DNA of 64,000 nt. Source: an uncultured Lachnospiraceae bacterium. GTDB taxonomy: Bacteria; Bacillota; Clostridia; Lachnospirales; Lachnospiraceae. Of the stretch, positions 7,101 to 14,134 are shown piece after piece. Position numbers and translations under genes: made by a program. Below the pieces are notes generated by a model. That model was not told the origin of the DNA. It did no database searches and saw only the letters and a program-made list of their open reading frames with translations. The DNA lies in the NCBI GenBank assembly GCA_910586255.1, contig CAJUHR010000009.1, positions 45,154 to 109,153 of the forward strand, given 5' to 3'. The first letter of the stretch is position 1, and every line of letters begins with the position of its first letter.

Positions 7101-9787
7101 TCAATAAGGAGATGACAGCAAAGGCGGACACAAGCTATCAAATTGAGATTACCGCACGTGCAGACGAACCGTCAAAATTTTTCTTTGCCATGAACGGAAC
7201 GGAGGGCGGGTGGGATCCGCTGGTTGCGGAAAATATCGAGCTTACAGAGGATTACAGGACGTATGTATATACGACAAAGTCGCCGGATGCGGATCAGGAT
7301 GTGGATCTTATTTTTGAATTTGGTGCAAACGGAAACCCGGCGCCAAACCATGTCTATATTAAGGATTTCAAAATAAGAGAAATGAAACCGATTGTTGATG
7401 AAGGTACAGTAACATTTAAAGGAAACGACTTCGGGCATAAAGAAACCGGGGAAACTGCAAAAGGTATTTTATACACGAATGACAACGGCAATATGGTATA
7501 TTATGGGAAAAAACTGGGAAATACCCCGGAAGATAATATGATATCCATGACCAGGACATTGACAGGAGGTAAAGACAGCAAGATAAGGATAGCTTTAAAA
7601 CCGCAAAAAGGGCTGAATGTCATCATGAGGGCAGTTGATGCGGCAACCGGGAATGAATTGAAATCAGAGAAAGCCTGGGTAGGGGATAATGAAGAAAAAG
7701 AAATCGCTCTCTTTATTGCCGCGCCAAACACGAATCAGGAAATAGAACTGTTCATCATGTTTGGACAGGAAGAATGGGCGGATGCGAGAGGCGATAACAG
7801 AATCGAGTTTACGGATTTTTCGATAACAGAATCCGAACCCATTGTTGATGAAGGTACGGTAACTTTCGGCGGCTGTAAGTACACCCATGCAGAGGAGCCT
7901 GGCGCAGAAGGTATCCTGTATACGGACGATGACGGTCACATGGTATATTATGCAAAAAAGCTTGGCAAGGTGGATTGGCATAACAAGGTGTCCACGGTCA
8001 TAGAGAATGTGGAGGTCAATGGAGAATATACGCTGACGGTGGAGGTAATGCCTGAAAAAGATCTGGATATGGTGACAACAATTCCGAATGCAAAAAATAC
8101 GGGAACTGGCGGAGATGCCTGGTATAAGAACTGGCTTGCACCTGGTACTTCTACGAAGCTGTCTTATAGAATTACTGCCAAAAGTGATACTCTGGAAATT
8201 TTCTTCCAGGTCGGGCAAGAGGAATTTGCAGAGGCCAGGGAAGATAATCACATTGTATTTAAATCCATTTCATTAGTAAAAAGCGCGGCTGAGGTTGATG
8301 AAGGTACAGTAACGATTGGCGGCCATGAGTACGGCCATACAGACACTAACGGAGCAGAGGGCATCCTGTATACGGACGAGAACGGCTACATGGTATATTA
8401 TGCAAAAAAGCTTGGCGACAAGGATTGGCATAATAAAGTGTCCACGACCATAGAGAATGTGGAAAAGGGCGGACAATATACGCTGACGGTGGATGTGGAA
8501 GTTGAAAAGGGGCTGAATATGGTAACGACAGTTCCGGGTGCAAAAAATGCGGACGGCGAGGGGGATGCTTGGTGGAGGGACTGGCTTGAGTCTAACCAGT
8601 CTACAACGCTGACGCATAATATTACTGTCCCCGATGATAAGGATACCATGGAAATTTGTTTCCAGGTTGGGCAAGATGAATACAAGGAATCTAGAGAAGA
8701 TAATCACATTATATTTAAATCCATTTCATTAGTAAAAAAGGCGACTCGTGATGCTGATACGGTAAATTTAGACGGATACGACTTCATACATGGGGAAGAC
8801 GGCGATATGGCAAAGGGCAGCCTGTACAGCGATGATGATGGCAATATGGTATATTATGCCGAAAAACTCGGCGATGTTGATTGTCATAACCAGATAATCG
8901 GTACAAACATGATTGTCGAAGCCGGTACGGAATATACGCTGACGGTGGAAGTGGAGGCTGAAAAGGGATTGGATATGGTAACTGCGATTCCGGATGCGGC
9001 AGACACAAAAGGCGATCAGGAGACCTGCTTTGTGGATTGGCTTGAGCCTGACACTTCTACTACATTGTCTTACAGGTTTACTGCTCCGGGCGATACCCTG
9101 GAAATTTTCTTCCGGGTTGGGCAGGAGGAGGATCCGGAAGGCAGAGAAGACAATCACATTATGTTTAAATCAATTTTATTAGAGGAAAACGAGGCGGAAC
9201 CGGAAGAAGCGACTCCATCAAATGCAGAACAAAAGCAGGAAGAAGGAGGAACCGAAGACAAACAAGGCAGTACGGGCGGCGGTACGGAACAAAACTTTAA
9301 TAAGGAGGCGGATGTGACGGAGTCAGCCGAAAAAGGCCCGGAGGAAGCCGAAAACGAGGGCGGAGAAACAGAGCAGAAGCCAGAAGAAACCGGAACGGGC
9401 AGCCCGGCCCCAGACTCCAATGGAAACGGGGACACAGGTGAGAAGGGCCCGGAGGGATCCGAAAACAAGGGCGGAGAAGCAGAGCAGACGCCAGGAGAAA
9501 CCGGAACGGACGGCCTGGCCCCAGACTCCAATGGAAACGAGGACACAGGTGAGAAGGGCCCGGAGGGATCCGAAAACAAGGGCGGAGAAACAGAACAAAA
9601 GGGAGAAGGAGCCGGAACGGGCAGCCCGGCCCCGGACTCCGAAGAAAAGGAGGATACAGGCGGGAAAGAATCGGAGGGATCCGAAAGCAAGGGCGGAGAA
9701 ACGGAAACGAAACAGGAAGATACCGGAATGAGCAGCGCAGCCATACCGGACAGCGGGAAAAAAGAGGAGGAGACTCCGGCCATATAA
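4106..9787 (+). CDS. Secreted protein of eleven CBM4/9-like modules with acidic repeat tail
   Basis: 1893 residues. Signal peptide at residues 1-27 (hydrophobic core MFMIPVLLLFSVC, cleavage near VHA-EE). Then about eleven tandem ~150-residue modules, starting near nt 4217, 4661, 5081, 5569, 5999, 6455, 6966, 7396, 7846, 8297 and 8755. Most share G-x-hydrophobic-Y-x-hydrophobic...G..x-W-x-N/Q-K/Q..., F-x-K-G-x-x-Y-x-V/I and an F-G-G/Q-x-G-N near the end, the pattern of CBM4/9-type beta-sandwich carbohydrate-binding domains. Modules 9-11 are close copies; 1-7 are more diverged. Residues ~1695-1893 are a Glu/Gly/Pro-rich tail with four 37-residue repeats. No catalytic domain, LPxTG, SLH or C-terminal membrane segment was found, so how it stays at the surface is unclear. 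The next gene, 39 bases downstream, is a secreted GH32-like enzyme, so a fructan- or other polysaccharide-binding role is plausible but unproven. Confidence 0.75.
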   Translation: MFRRIMSMFMIPVLLLFSVCNVTFVHAEEADNHTDDGVPFKGYEFRSYEPGENDAKLYEEAGTLIYEIDKISLEDWQNKLFIDSGIVFEKGKQYTVDFAISASKDTYFSFFVNQIGAWNPVISEFLNIGDYVENYSYTTSVIGDDMAMEVLFQFGGGGNQAPLKISLLDFSIHEVAAEEEAEHTSFYRVPDFGGLSVSAEGADGSSLYIEGGGLVFETGEAGKVRVEDLSFKKGYDYEITYTVWADKSARVACSVDPKGGYFAPGPFVSLSGGPRTISRRTGIQQADQQMEITFDIDKGGEEPVKIIFDQIVIKEIKDGQEEVFQNAWVVDGFQLNHNESDGAVADLDMDEEGNVVYRIEKIGEHDWNNKVMIDKGVTFVKDNAYKVEISLESDKEMRVFFGVNPKNKWEPKIAETLALEEGVNEFSFATDTQAYDEDMEVLFQFGGFGNTAPCNIKMKAISIEPASPDDIAAVAAKRAAVMEPALVKEYTFSKLDNYKFKGFVMNDSSGSELYLDEGVLVYDIKSFGVNQLVKKDLWLSNNTEYNIEMKVSASRPMNLECFVSGRNTQKDRDKSRLTVGKSMEVIKAKFRTGNTTDDQGRIVFDLSNNEGSGKFYVHSVVINAVEEGIEETFLLEDVCEVHTDDKSNATHSFVNGGLIYDVKRFGGNPWENKITIDNITEFKRDKNYIVEFDMSSTESIVFTCVLRNLERYEDEDEWEYFWERNRVMGGKKQHFRFTFKALEDNPVNQMIFELGGQGNTKKGPANIFISDIKITECADYRKDKVQFSGAEGVFSSEHEGSLASGCLHQENGVLIYEIGREGIADWHNQLIFNQGVKFEKGYRYRIDVTASASGGANVKCAIVSQRDWKEKAKKYGILLNEESTLSFETDTLQYSDEDVEFSLAFGGMYNRSNTTIKISDIKIYKLSPGIPYTGTAIDDYDVEILYDNSDFYESCDFKGYTFNSTLIDNADASLYEEDGILHYVIREVGEETYHNKVSINKEMTAKADTSYQIEITARADEPSKFFFAMNGTEGGWDPLVAENIELTEDYRTYVYTTKSPDADQDVDLIFEFGANGNPAPNHVYIKDFKIREMKPIVDEGTVTFKGNDFGHKETGETAKGILYTNDNGNMVYYGKKLGNTPEDNMISMTRTLTGGKDSKIRIALKPQKGLNVIMRAVDAATGNELKSEKAWVGDNEEKEIALFIAAPNTNQEIELFIMFGQEEWADARGDNRIEFTDFSITESEPIVDEGTVTFGGCKYTHAEEPGAEGILYTDDDGHMVYYAKKLGKVDWHNKVSTVIENVEVNGEYTLTVEVMPEKDLDMVTTIPNAKNTGTGGDAWYKNWLAPGTSTKLSYRITAKSDTLEIFFQVGQEEFAEAREDNHIVFKSISLVKSAAEVDEGTVTIGGHEYGHTDTNGAEGILYTDENGYMVYYAKKLGDKDWHNKVSTTIENVEKGGQYTLTVDVEVEKGLNMVTTVPGAKNADGEGDAWWRDWLESNQSTTLTHNITVPDDKDTMEICFQVGQDEYKESREDNHIIFKSISLVKKATRDADTVNLDGYDFIHGEDGDMAKGSLYSDDDGNMVYYAEKLGDVDCHNQIIGTNMIVEAGTEYTLTVEVEAEKGLDMVTAIPDAADTKGDQETCFVDWLEPDTSTTLSYRFTAPGDTLEIFFRVGQEEDPEGREDNHIMFKSILLEENEAEPEEATPSNAEQKQEEGGTEDKQGSTGGGTEQNFNKEADVTESAEKGPEEAENEGGETEQKPEETGTGSPAPDSNGNGDTGEKGPEGSENKGGEAEQTPGETGTDGLAPDSNGNEDTGEKGPEGSENKGGETEQKGEGAGTGSPAPDSEEKEDTGGKESEGSESKGGETETKQEDTGMSSAAIPDSGKKEEETPAI
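9329..9772 (+). repeat. Four tandem 111-bp repeats in the tail of the modular protein
   Basis: Units start at 9329, 9440, 9551 and 9662, each encoding 37 residues beginning EKGPEGSENKGGE and ending with PDSNGNxDTG; the fourth is diverged. The exact 111-base period and near-identity of units two and three indicate recent slippage or recombination. The encoded tail is acidic and low-complexity, suited to a cell-wall-spanning stalk or spacer. Confidence 0.9.
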
Positions 9788-9826
9788 CAGCATGGCAGTC
9801 AGATTAAACGAGGAAAGGAGAGGGTT

Positions 9827-11251
9827 TTGAAGATGAAGATAATGAAAAAGGCCGGGAGCACACTGGCAATGGTGCTGATATGTTCGCAGTGCGTGTACGG
9901 GGCGCAAAACCCGCAGTTCTTCCCTGTTTCACAGGATGGTTTTATCGGCGACACCATGCCGTTTACCGATGGGGATGAAATGCACATATTTTATTTGAAT
10001 GACCAGAGAAGCGGTACCATTGGTTTCCATCCATGGAATAAAATATCCACAGCTGACTTTGTAAATTTTAATGACATTGGTGAGATGCTTCCCGTGGTAC
10101 ACAATGAGTATGACCGGGATTTGGCGCTTGGCACAGGTTCCGTTATAAAAAAGGATGACGTATACTATGCGTTTTATACGGCCCACAACGGAAACATTGA
10201 ACCCAAGGAAGTAATACGGATAGCCACATCAACCGATATAAACGCCAAAGACTGGGAGAAATCCAAGGAATTTATGTTGAATCCCCCTAAGGGCTACGCA
10301 CTCAACGATTTCAGGGATCCCTATGTATTGTTCAATGAAGCCGAGGGCAGATATTGGATGCTGCTGACAGCAAGAAAAGACGATCACGGCGTAATTATAT
10401 ACATGAAATCCGATGACCTGTTAAGCTGGGAGGATCCGCAGATCCTGTACAAAAATGAAACAAACCGAAGCAATATGGAATGTCCGACACTCATTCAATA
10501 TAATAATTATTGGTACCTGTCCTATTCCGAGCAGGATCCTAACAGAATCGTTAAATATTTAGTGTCGGAAAGCCCCGGGGGACCATTTAGAAGCTTTGAC
10601 ATCAATTATTTTGACGGCGCCGGCTTTTATGCGGGACGCATAGAAAAATTCAGAGGAAAACTCTATATCGTAGGCTGGACGCCGTCAAAGGCAAACGGTG
10701 TGGACAGCGGTTCTATTGACTGGGCGGGAAATCTGGTGGCGCATGGATTGCGCCAGGGAACCAACGGGCAGCTGTTCACCGTACCGATTCCGGAAAGAAG
10801 CGGAAGCTTTGCCAATCGAAAAGGGATGGGGAGTTTCAGCCTGCCCTCCGCCGGATATCAGTTTAAGACTATGGAGCCTCTTAAGGAGCGGATGATATTA
10901 AAAGGCAGAATGAGATACGATGGGAACTCAAACGGATATTTCGGTTTAGGATTTAATAATGCAGGTGCAAAAAATAATATCAATGTGGTATTTGATATAA
11001 ATAAAAATCAAATCCGGTTTTACAGCTGCCCGTTAGAAGAGGCAAAAAAGCCGGAAAGCAAGGTAGCGTTTGCATTTAAAGAGCATTTGGAGATTAATTT
11101 TGAGCTGGTCATGGATGATTCGGTATTCGTCCTGTATGTAAATGACGAAATTGCTCTCACGGCGAGAAACTATAACGGCATTCAGAAAAACTGGTCGGTT
11201 TTTTCAAATGACTGCGGATTGAGGGGAGAGAATTTTACGGTTCTGTATTAG
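9827..11251 (+). CDS. Secreted GH32-like five-bladed beta-propeller protein
   Basis: 474 residues. The TTG at 9827 is preferred over ATG 9833 because AAGGAG (9815-9820) is six bases upstream. A signal peptide ends near VYG-AQ (residue ~25). The GH32/GH43 propeller triad can be traced: D42 in FIGDTMPF, R163-D164-P in DFRDPYV, and E218-C in MECPTL. The usual GH32 first motif WMNDPNG is not present; it is replaced by GFIGDTMPF, so it belongs to a divergent branch. Residues ~355-474 form a beta-sandwich like the GH32 C-terminal or CBM66 domain. Likely cleaves or binds a fructan or related sugar outside the cell. It follows the modular CBM-like protein by 39 bases, probably in one transcript. Substrate and even activity are uncertain. 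Confidence 0.7.
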   Translation: MKMKIMKKAGSTLAMVLICSQCVYGAQNPQFFPVSQDGFIGDTMPFTDGDEMHIFYLNDQRSGTIGFHPWNKISTADFVNFNDIGEMLPVVHNEYDRDLALGTGSVIKKDDVYYAFYTAHNGNIEPKEVIRIATSTDINAKDWEKSKEFMLNPPKGYALNDFRDPYVLFNEAEGRYWMLLTARKDDHGVIIYMKSDDLLSWEDPQILYKNETNRSNMECPTLIQYNNYWYLSYSEQDPNRIVKYLVSESPGGPFRSFDINYFDGAGFYAGRIEKFRGKLYIVGWTPSKANGVDSGSIDWAGNLVAHGLRQGTNGQLFTVPIPERSGSFANRKGMGSFSLPSAGYQFKTMEPLKERMILKGRMRYDGNSNGYFGLGFNNAGAKNNINVVFDINKNQIRFYSCPLEEAKKPESKVAFAFKEHLEINFELVMDDSVFVLYVNDEIALTARNYNGIQKNWSVFSNDCGLRGENFTVLY

Positions 11252-11404
11252 GAGGAGAAAAGGGGCTGTCGGGAAATAGCCAGTTCTGAACAGGGCGGGG
11301 AACGGCTTACATAAGTCGCACCCCGCCCTGGCTTTTTCTATAAAAAAAGAAAAAAGATGGCTAACGACAACCATCTTTTCTCCGTTACATGTTATAATGT
11401 AACT

Positions 11405-12156
11405 ATGCTAAACACTAAATATTATAACGAATTTTTTGAATTAGGGCAACAGAAAATCAACTTTAGTTTTTATGAATTGAGTTTACCCGATGACGATCCG
11501 GTCTATACCCTTAAAAAGTGATGGTGGATATCGATTTTTCTGGGCTGCTGGCCCAGTATTCAACCAGGGGAAGAAATGGGTTCAACCCAATCATGATGTA
11601 CGCAACGGTTGTTTATGCTGCCATGCGCGGGATCCGATCTGTTGATACGGTCGTGGATCTGTGCAGAAGGGATCTGGCTTTTATCTGGCTGACACAGGGA
11701 AAGCAGCCGAAACGGGATGCCTTTTATGAATTTAAGAACCTGAGACTGACAGAGGAAGTGCTGGAAGACCTGCACTATCCGTTCGTGCGCCGTCTGCAAA
11801 AGGAAGGCCTCGTTACCCTGAAAGAACTGTATAAATATCACGGGGAAAAGGACCGGAATAAGAACAAGGTCATGAAGATCAACGAACGATGGGAGGAGCT
11901 AAAGGAAGAGACCCATGCCAATATCCAGAGTGGGAAGGGGATGCTGAACCGGCAGATACGCTCCATCCAGACCGAAGGAGATTTTGGAGATATCAAGGAG
12001 AATGAGGATTTTAGACGTTTCCATTACCGATCATCCGGAAAAGTATACAGGGAATTCCTGATGTATGCGATAGGGAGGAATCTGAATAAATACCATCGTT
12101 TTTCCACCGGCGAACTGAAAAAATACGAGCCGAAAAGCAGCGAAAAAGTAGCTTAA
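11405..12156 (+). pseudogene. IS1182-family transposase remnant (frameshift plus internal deletion)
   Basis: The frame opens with ATG 11405 (MLNTKYYNEFFELGQ) and runs into TGA at 11519; the homologous sequence continues one frame over from 11518 as VMVDIDFSGLLAQYSTRG, so a single base is missing around the AAAAAG run. The N-terminal DUF772-type region (MYATVVYAAMRGIRSVDTVVDLC...KRDAFYEFKN) is clear up to LVTLKEL near 11830. It then joins directly to the family's C-terminal region (KDRNKNKVMKINERWEELKEE...FRRFHYRSSGKVYREFLMYAIGRNLNKYHRF), skipping the catalytic core. The product cannot be an active transposase. Confidence 0.85.
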
Positions 12157-12222
12157 AAAAATACAGAGCTGAAAAATAGGAGCAAGGGGGATTTATGCGC
12201 TCAGAAAAAGAAAACTTAAGAA

Positions 12223-12284
12223 AAGAACACCCTTGATAGAAATTCAAATGTCTGAAAAACATTGATTCTATCAAGGGTGTTCTT
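12223..12284. terminator. Stem-loop terminator at right end of the IS element
   Basis: AAGAACACCCTTGATAGAA (12223-12241) pairs perfectly with 12266-12284 around a 24-base loop, followed by TATTATT. It would stop transcription leaving the element. Confidence 0.7.
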
Positions 12285-12378
12285 ATTATTGAGACTGGGA
12301 GTGAAGAATCAATATTTCCCGACAGCCCCTTTAAGAGCAGTGGAAGGTGTTAAGATAGTATAAGTTCCCATCTCAACC

Positions 12379-12567
12379 AATGTCATGATGCCGGGGTCAA
12401 AAGGTCATGTGCCGAAAAATTGTATTAATTAATTTAAAATTGTGTGTGAAATCATCACCATATTATTCCTTAAAATTGGTACTAATCGAATTTATTCAAT
12501 GCACAGTTCAGAAACAATTTAAACACTTTTCTAAATTGACGCCTTTTGACCCCAGCATCATGTCATT
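12379..12567. repeat. Miniature inverted-repeat element
   Basis: A ~26-bp inverted repeat with two mismatches bounds an AT-rich, gene-free 189-bp unit: AATGTCATGATGCCGGGG... at 12379-12404 and its near-complement at 12542-12567, both containing GGGGTCAAAAGG / CCTTTTGACCCC. The first 16 bases (AACCAATGTCATGATG) recur at about 19681-19696 in another gap. No open frame inside. The rest of the 12333-12631 gap holds only AT-rich sequence. Confidence 0.6.
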
Positions 12568-12631
12568 AAGTTAAGGAATCGTGAAACACTTAACTTAATA
12601 CATTGCTGCCTGATCTGTTAATAATAGAAAA

Positions 12632-14116
12632 TCAACCCAAATCATATTTCACAATATCCATATTTACAAGCCCATCGCAGAAGAAGGAGATGCCCTCTGC
12701 ATCCGGGTGTGTCTGGATGGACACGGAAAGCACCTGCTCTCCGTCATTTACAAACAGCTCGGCGCTGAAGCGGTCTAAGATCAGACGCAGGCGGATCCTG
12801 CCATTGCGGTGTCTCACAAGGCTTCTGCGCTGATGAATGAAGGCTCTTCGGGAGCCGGAAAATTTGCGGTCGATTTTAAGGAGCGACTCATGGGGCCGGA
12901 AGCTGACGGCCGTGTGATGGGTCGCATCCTGAGCGAAACGCACCGCAAATTTCTGATATACCTGGTTGCCGTCCACAGGGCGGATGTTTAGCTCCATGTC
13001 TATTTTCCTGCCGCTGATGCCGCTTAGCTGTAAGACGTCTGTGAAGGTAACATCCATATAGCGCACTTCATTTCTGCGCAGGGCTTCCAGTTCACGAATC
13101 GGCTTTTGAAAGAGGCGTCCGTCTTTTACAGAAAGCTCCCGGGGCAGACTCATCTGCCCGAACCACGGGGCATGAACCGTGGACGGAAGGCAGGAGTCCC
13201 AGTTCTGAAGCCAGCCGATCATGATCCTTCTTCCATCGGCTGTGAGAAGAGTCTGTGGGGCATAAAAGTCAATGCCATAGTCAATGGCCTGATTGCGTTC
13301 CTCAATGAACCTTTTGTTTTCCTCATCATAGGATCCAATGATACAAACCGTCCCGTTTCCGTTGTGATACTCGAATCCCTGAGGCAGCATGTCCTGAGGG
13401 CTTACGAACAGAAGCTGCTTTCCGTCCAGCTCAAAGAAATCTGGACATTCCCACATTTTCCCGTAACGTCCCCGGTTGGAGCACAGGATGTCATGGAATC
13501 TCCATTCAAATCCATCAGCGCTCTCAAACAGTAGCGTCTGGCCGCTGCCATCGGCAGGGCGGCTTCCGATTACTGCATAATAGGTCCCGTCCTTTCCCTG
13601 CCATATTTTCGGATCCCTGAAATCATAGCGGGAGCTGCCCTCCGGAAGATCGGCTTCGGTCAATACCGGATTTTTTGCATACTTTTCATAATTGATGCCG
13701 TCACCGGTGGCAATGCACTGCCTTTGTACCTCCTGTATGCTTCCGTCTGCCAGGAGTTCCTTTGCCACACCGGTATACATGAGCAGGTGTCTTCCGTCAG
13801 GGAGCGTGATGGCGCTCCCTGAAAAACAGCCGTCCTTGTCATAGGCTTCATCCGGCGCCAAGGCGGCCGGAAGATAGGTCCAGTGCAGCAGGTCAGAGCT
13901 TACGGCATGCCCCCAGTGCATAAGCCCCCAATGGCAATCGTAGGGATAATATTGGTAAAACAGGTGATACTGCCCGTTGTAGAAGGAAAAACCATTGGGA
14001 TCATTCATCCAGCCCACCCGGGGACTCAGGTGAAAATCAGGACGTTCCTCTTTTTTGATATTCTTTTCATATGTCTCCTCATATTTTCGTACCTTTTGCA
14101 AAAAGGGACTTGCCAT
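12632..14116 (-). CDS. GH32 beta-fructosidase (sucrose-6-phosphate hydrolase type)
   Basis: 494 residues, canonical GH32. WMNDPNG with nucleophile D39, RDP in YDFRDPKIW (~residue 165) and the acid/base Glu in WECPDF (~residue 223) are all intact, followed by a C-terminal beta-sandwich. It hydrolyses terminal beta-fructosyl bonds (sucrose, sucrose-6-phosphate or fructo-oligosaccharides). No signal peptide, so it works in the cytoplasm on imported sugar. It is the last gene of a leftward operon behind an ABC sugar importer rather than a PTS, which favours unphosphorylated fructo-oligosaccharides over sucrose-6-phosphate. AGGAGGT stands six bases before the ATG. Confidence 0.95.
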   Translation of the reverse strand: MASPFLQKVRKYEETYEKNIKKEERPDFHLSPRVGWMNDPNGFSFYNGQYHLFYQYYPYDCHWGLMHWGHAVSSDLLHWTYLPAALAPDEAYDKDGCFSGSAITLPDGRHLLMYTGVAKELLADGSIQEVQRQCIATGDGINYEKYAKNPVLTEADLPEGSSRYDFRDPKIWQGKDGTYYAVIGSRPADGSGQTLLFESADGFEWRFHDILCSNRGRYGKMWECPDFFELDGKQLLFVSPQDMLPQGFEYHNGNGTVCIIGSYDEENKRFIEERNQAIDYGIDFYAPQTLLTADGRRIMIGWLQNWDSCLPSTVHAPWFGQMSLPRELSVKDGRLFQKPIRELEALRRNEVRYMDVTFTDVLQLSGISGRKIDMELNIRPVDGNQVYQKFAVRFAQDATHHTAVSFRPHESLLKIDRKFSGSRRAFIHQRRSLVRHRNGRIRLRLILDRFSAELFVNDGEQVLSVSIQTHPDAEGISFFCDGLVNMDIVKYDLG

Positions 14117-14134
14117 AATATACCTCCTGAAAAT

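Larger units (their letters stand above)
11259..12332 (+). mobile_element. Internally deleted IS1182-family insertion sequence
   Basis: A perfect 20-bp inverted repeat marks the ends: AAAGGGGCTGTCGGGAAATA at 11259-11278 and its complement at 12313-12332. Inside lie a hairpin with a T-run (CAGGGCGGGG at 11290-11299 pairing with 11323-11332), a second stem (AAAAGATGG / CCATCTTTT, ~11353-11379), a palindrome GTTACAT-N6-ATGTAAC (11384-11403) before the transposase start, the transposase remnant, and a perfect 19-bp terminator stem at 12223-12284. Full elements of the family are about 1.7-1.9 kb, so roughly 0.7 kb or more is missing. Flanking bases show no obvious target duplication. Confidence 0.8.

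Noticed and set aside
8273..9783. Several 100-200-codon minus-strand frames over the modular protein and its tail
   Set aside because: They repeat with the same period as the sense modules and have biased composition; they reflect the codon pattern of the repeats.
9827..9910. Lipoprotein signal in the GH32-like protein (LIC near residue 19)
   Set aside because: The residue before Cys is Ile, which does not fit a lipobox; an ordinary signal-peptidase site at VYG-AQ is better.
11384..11403. Palindrome GTTACAT-N6-ATGTAAC read as a regulator operator
   Set aside because: It lies inside the IS left end and covers the -10-like TATAAT of the transposase gene; more likely part of the element.
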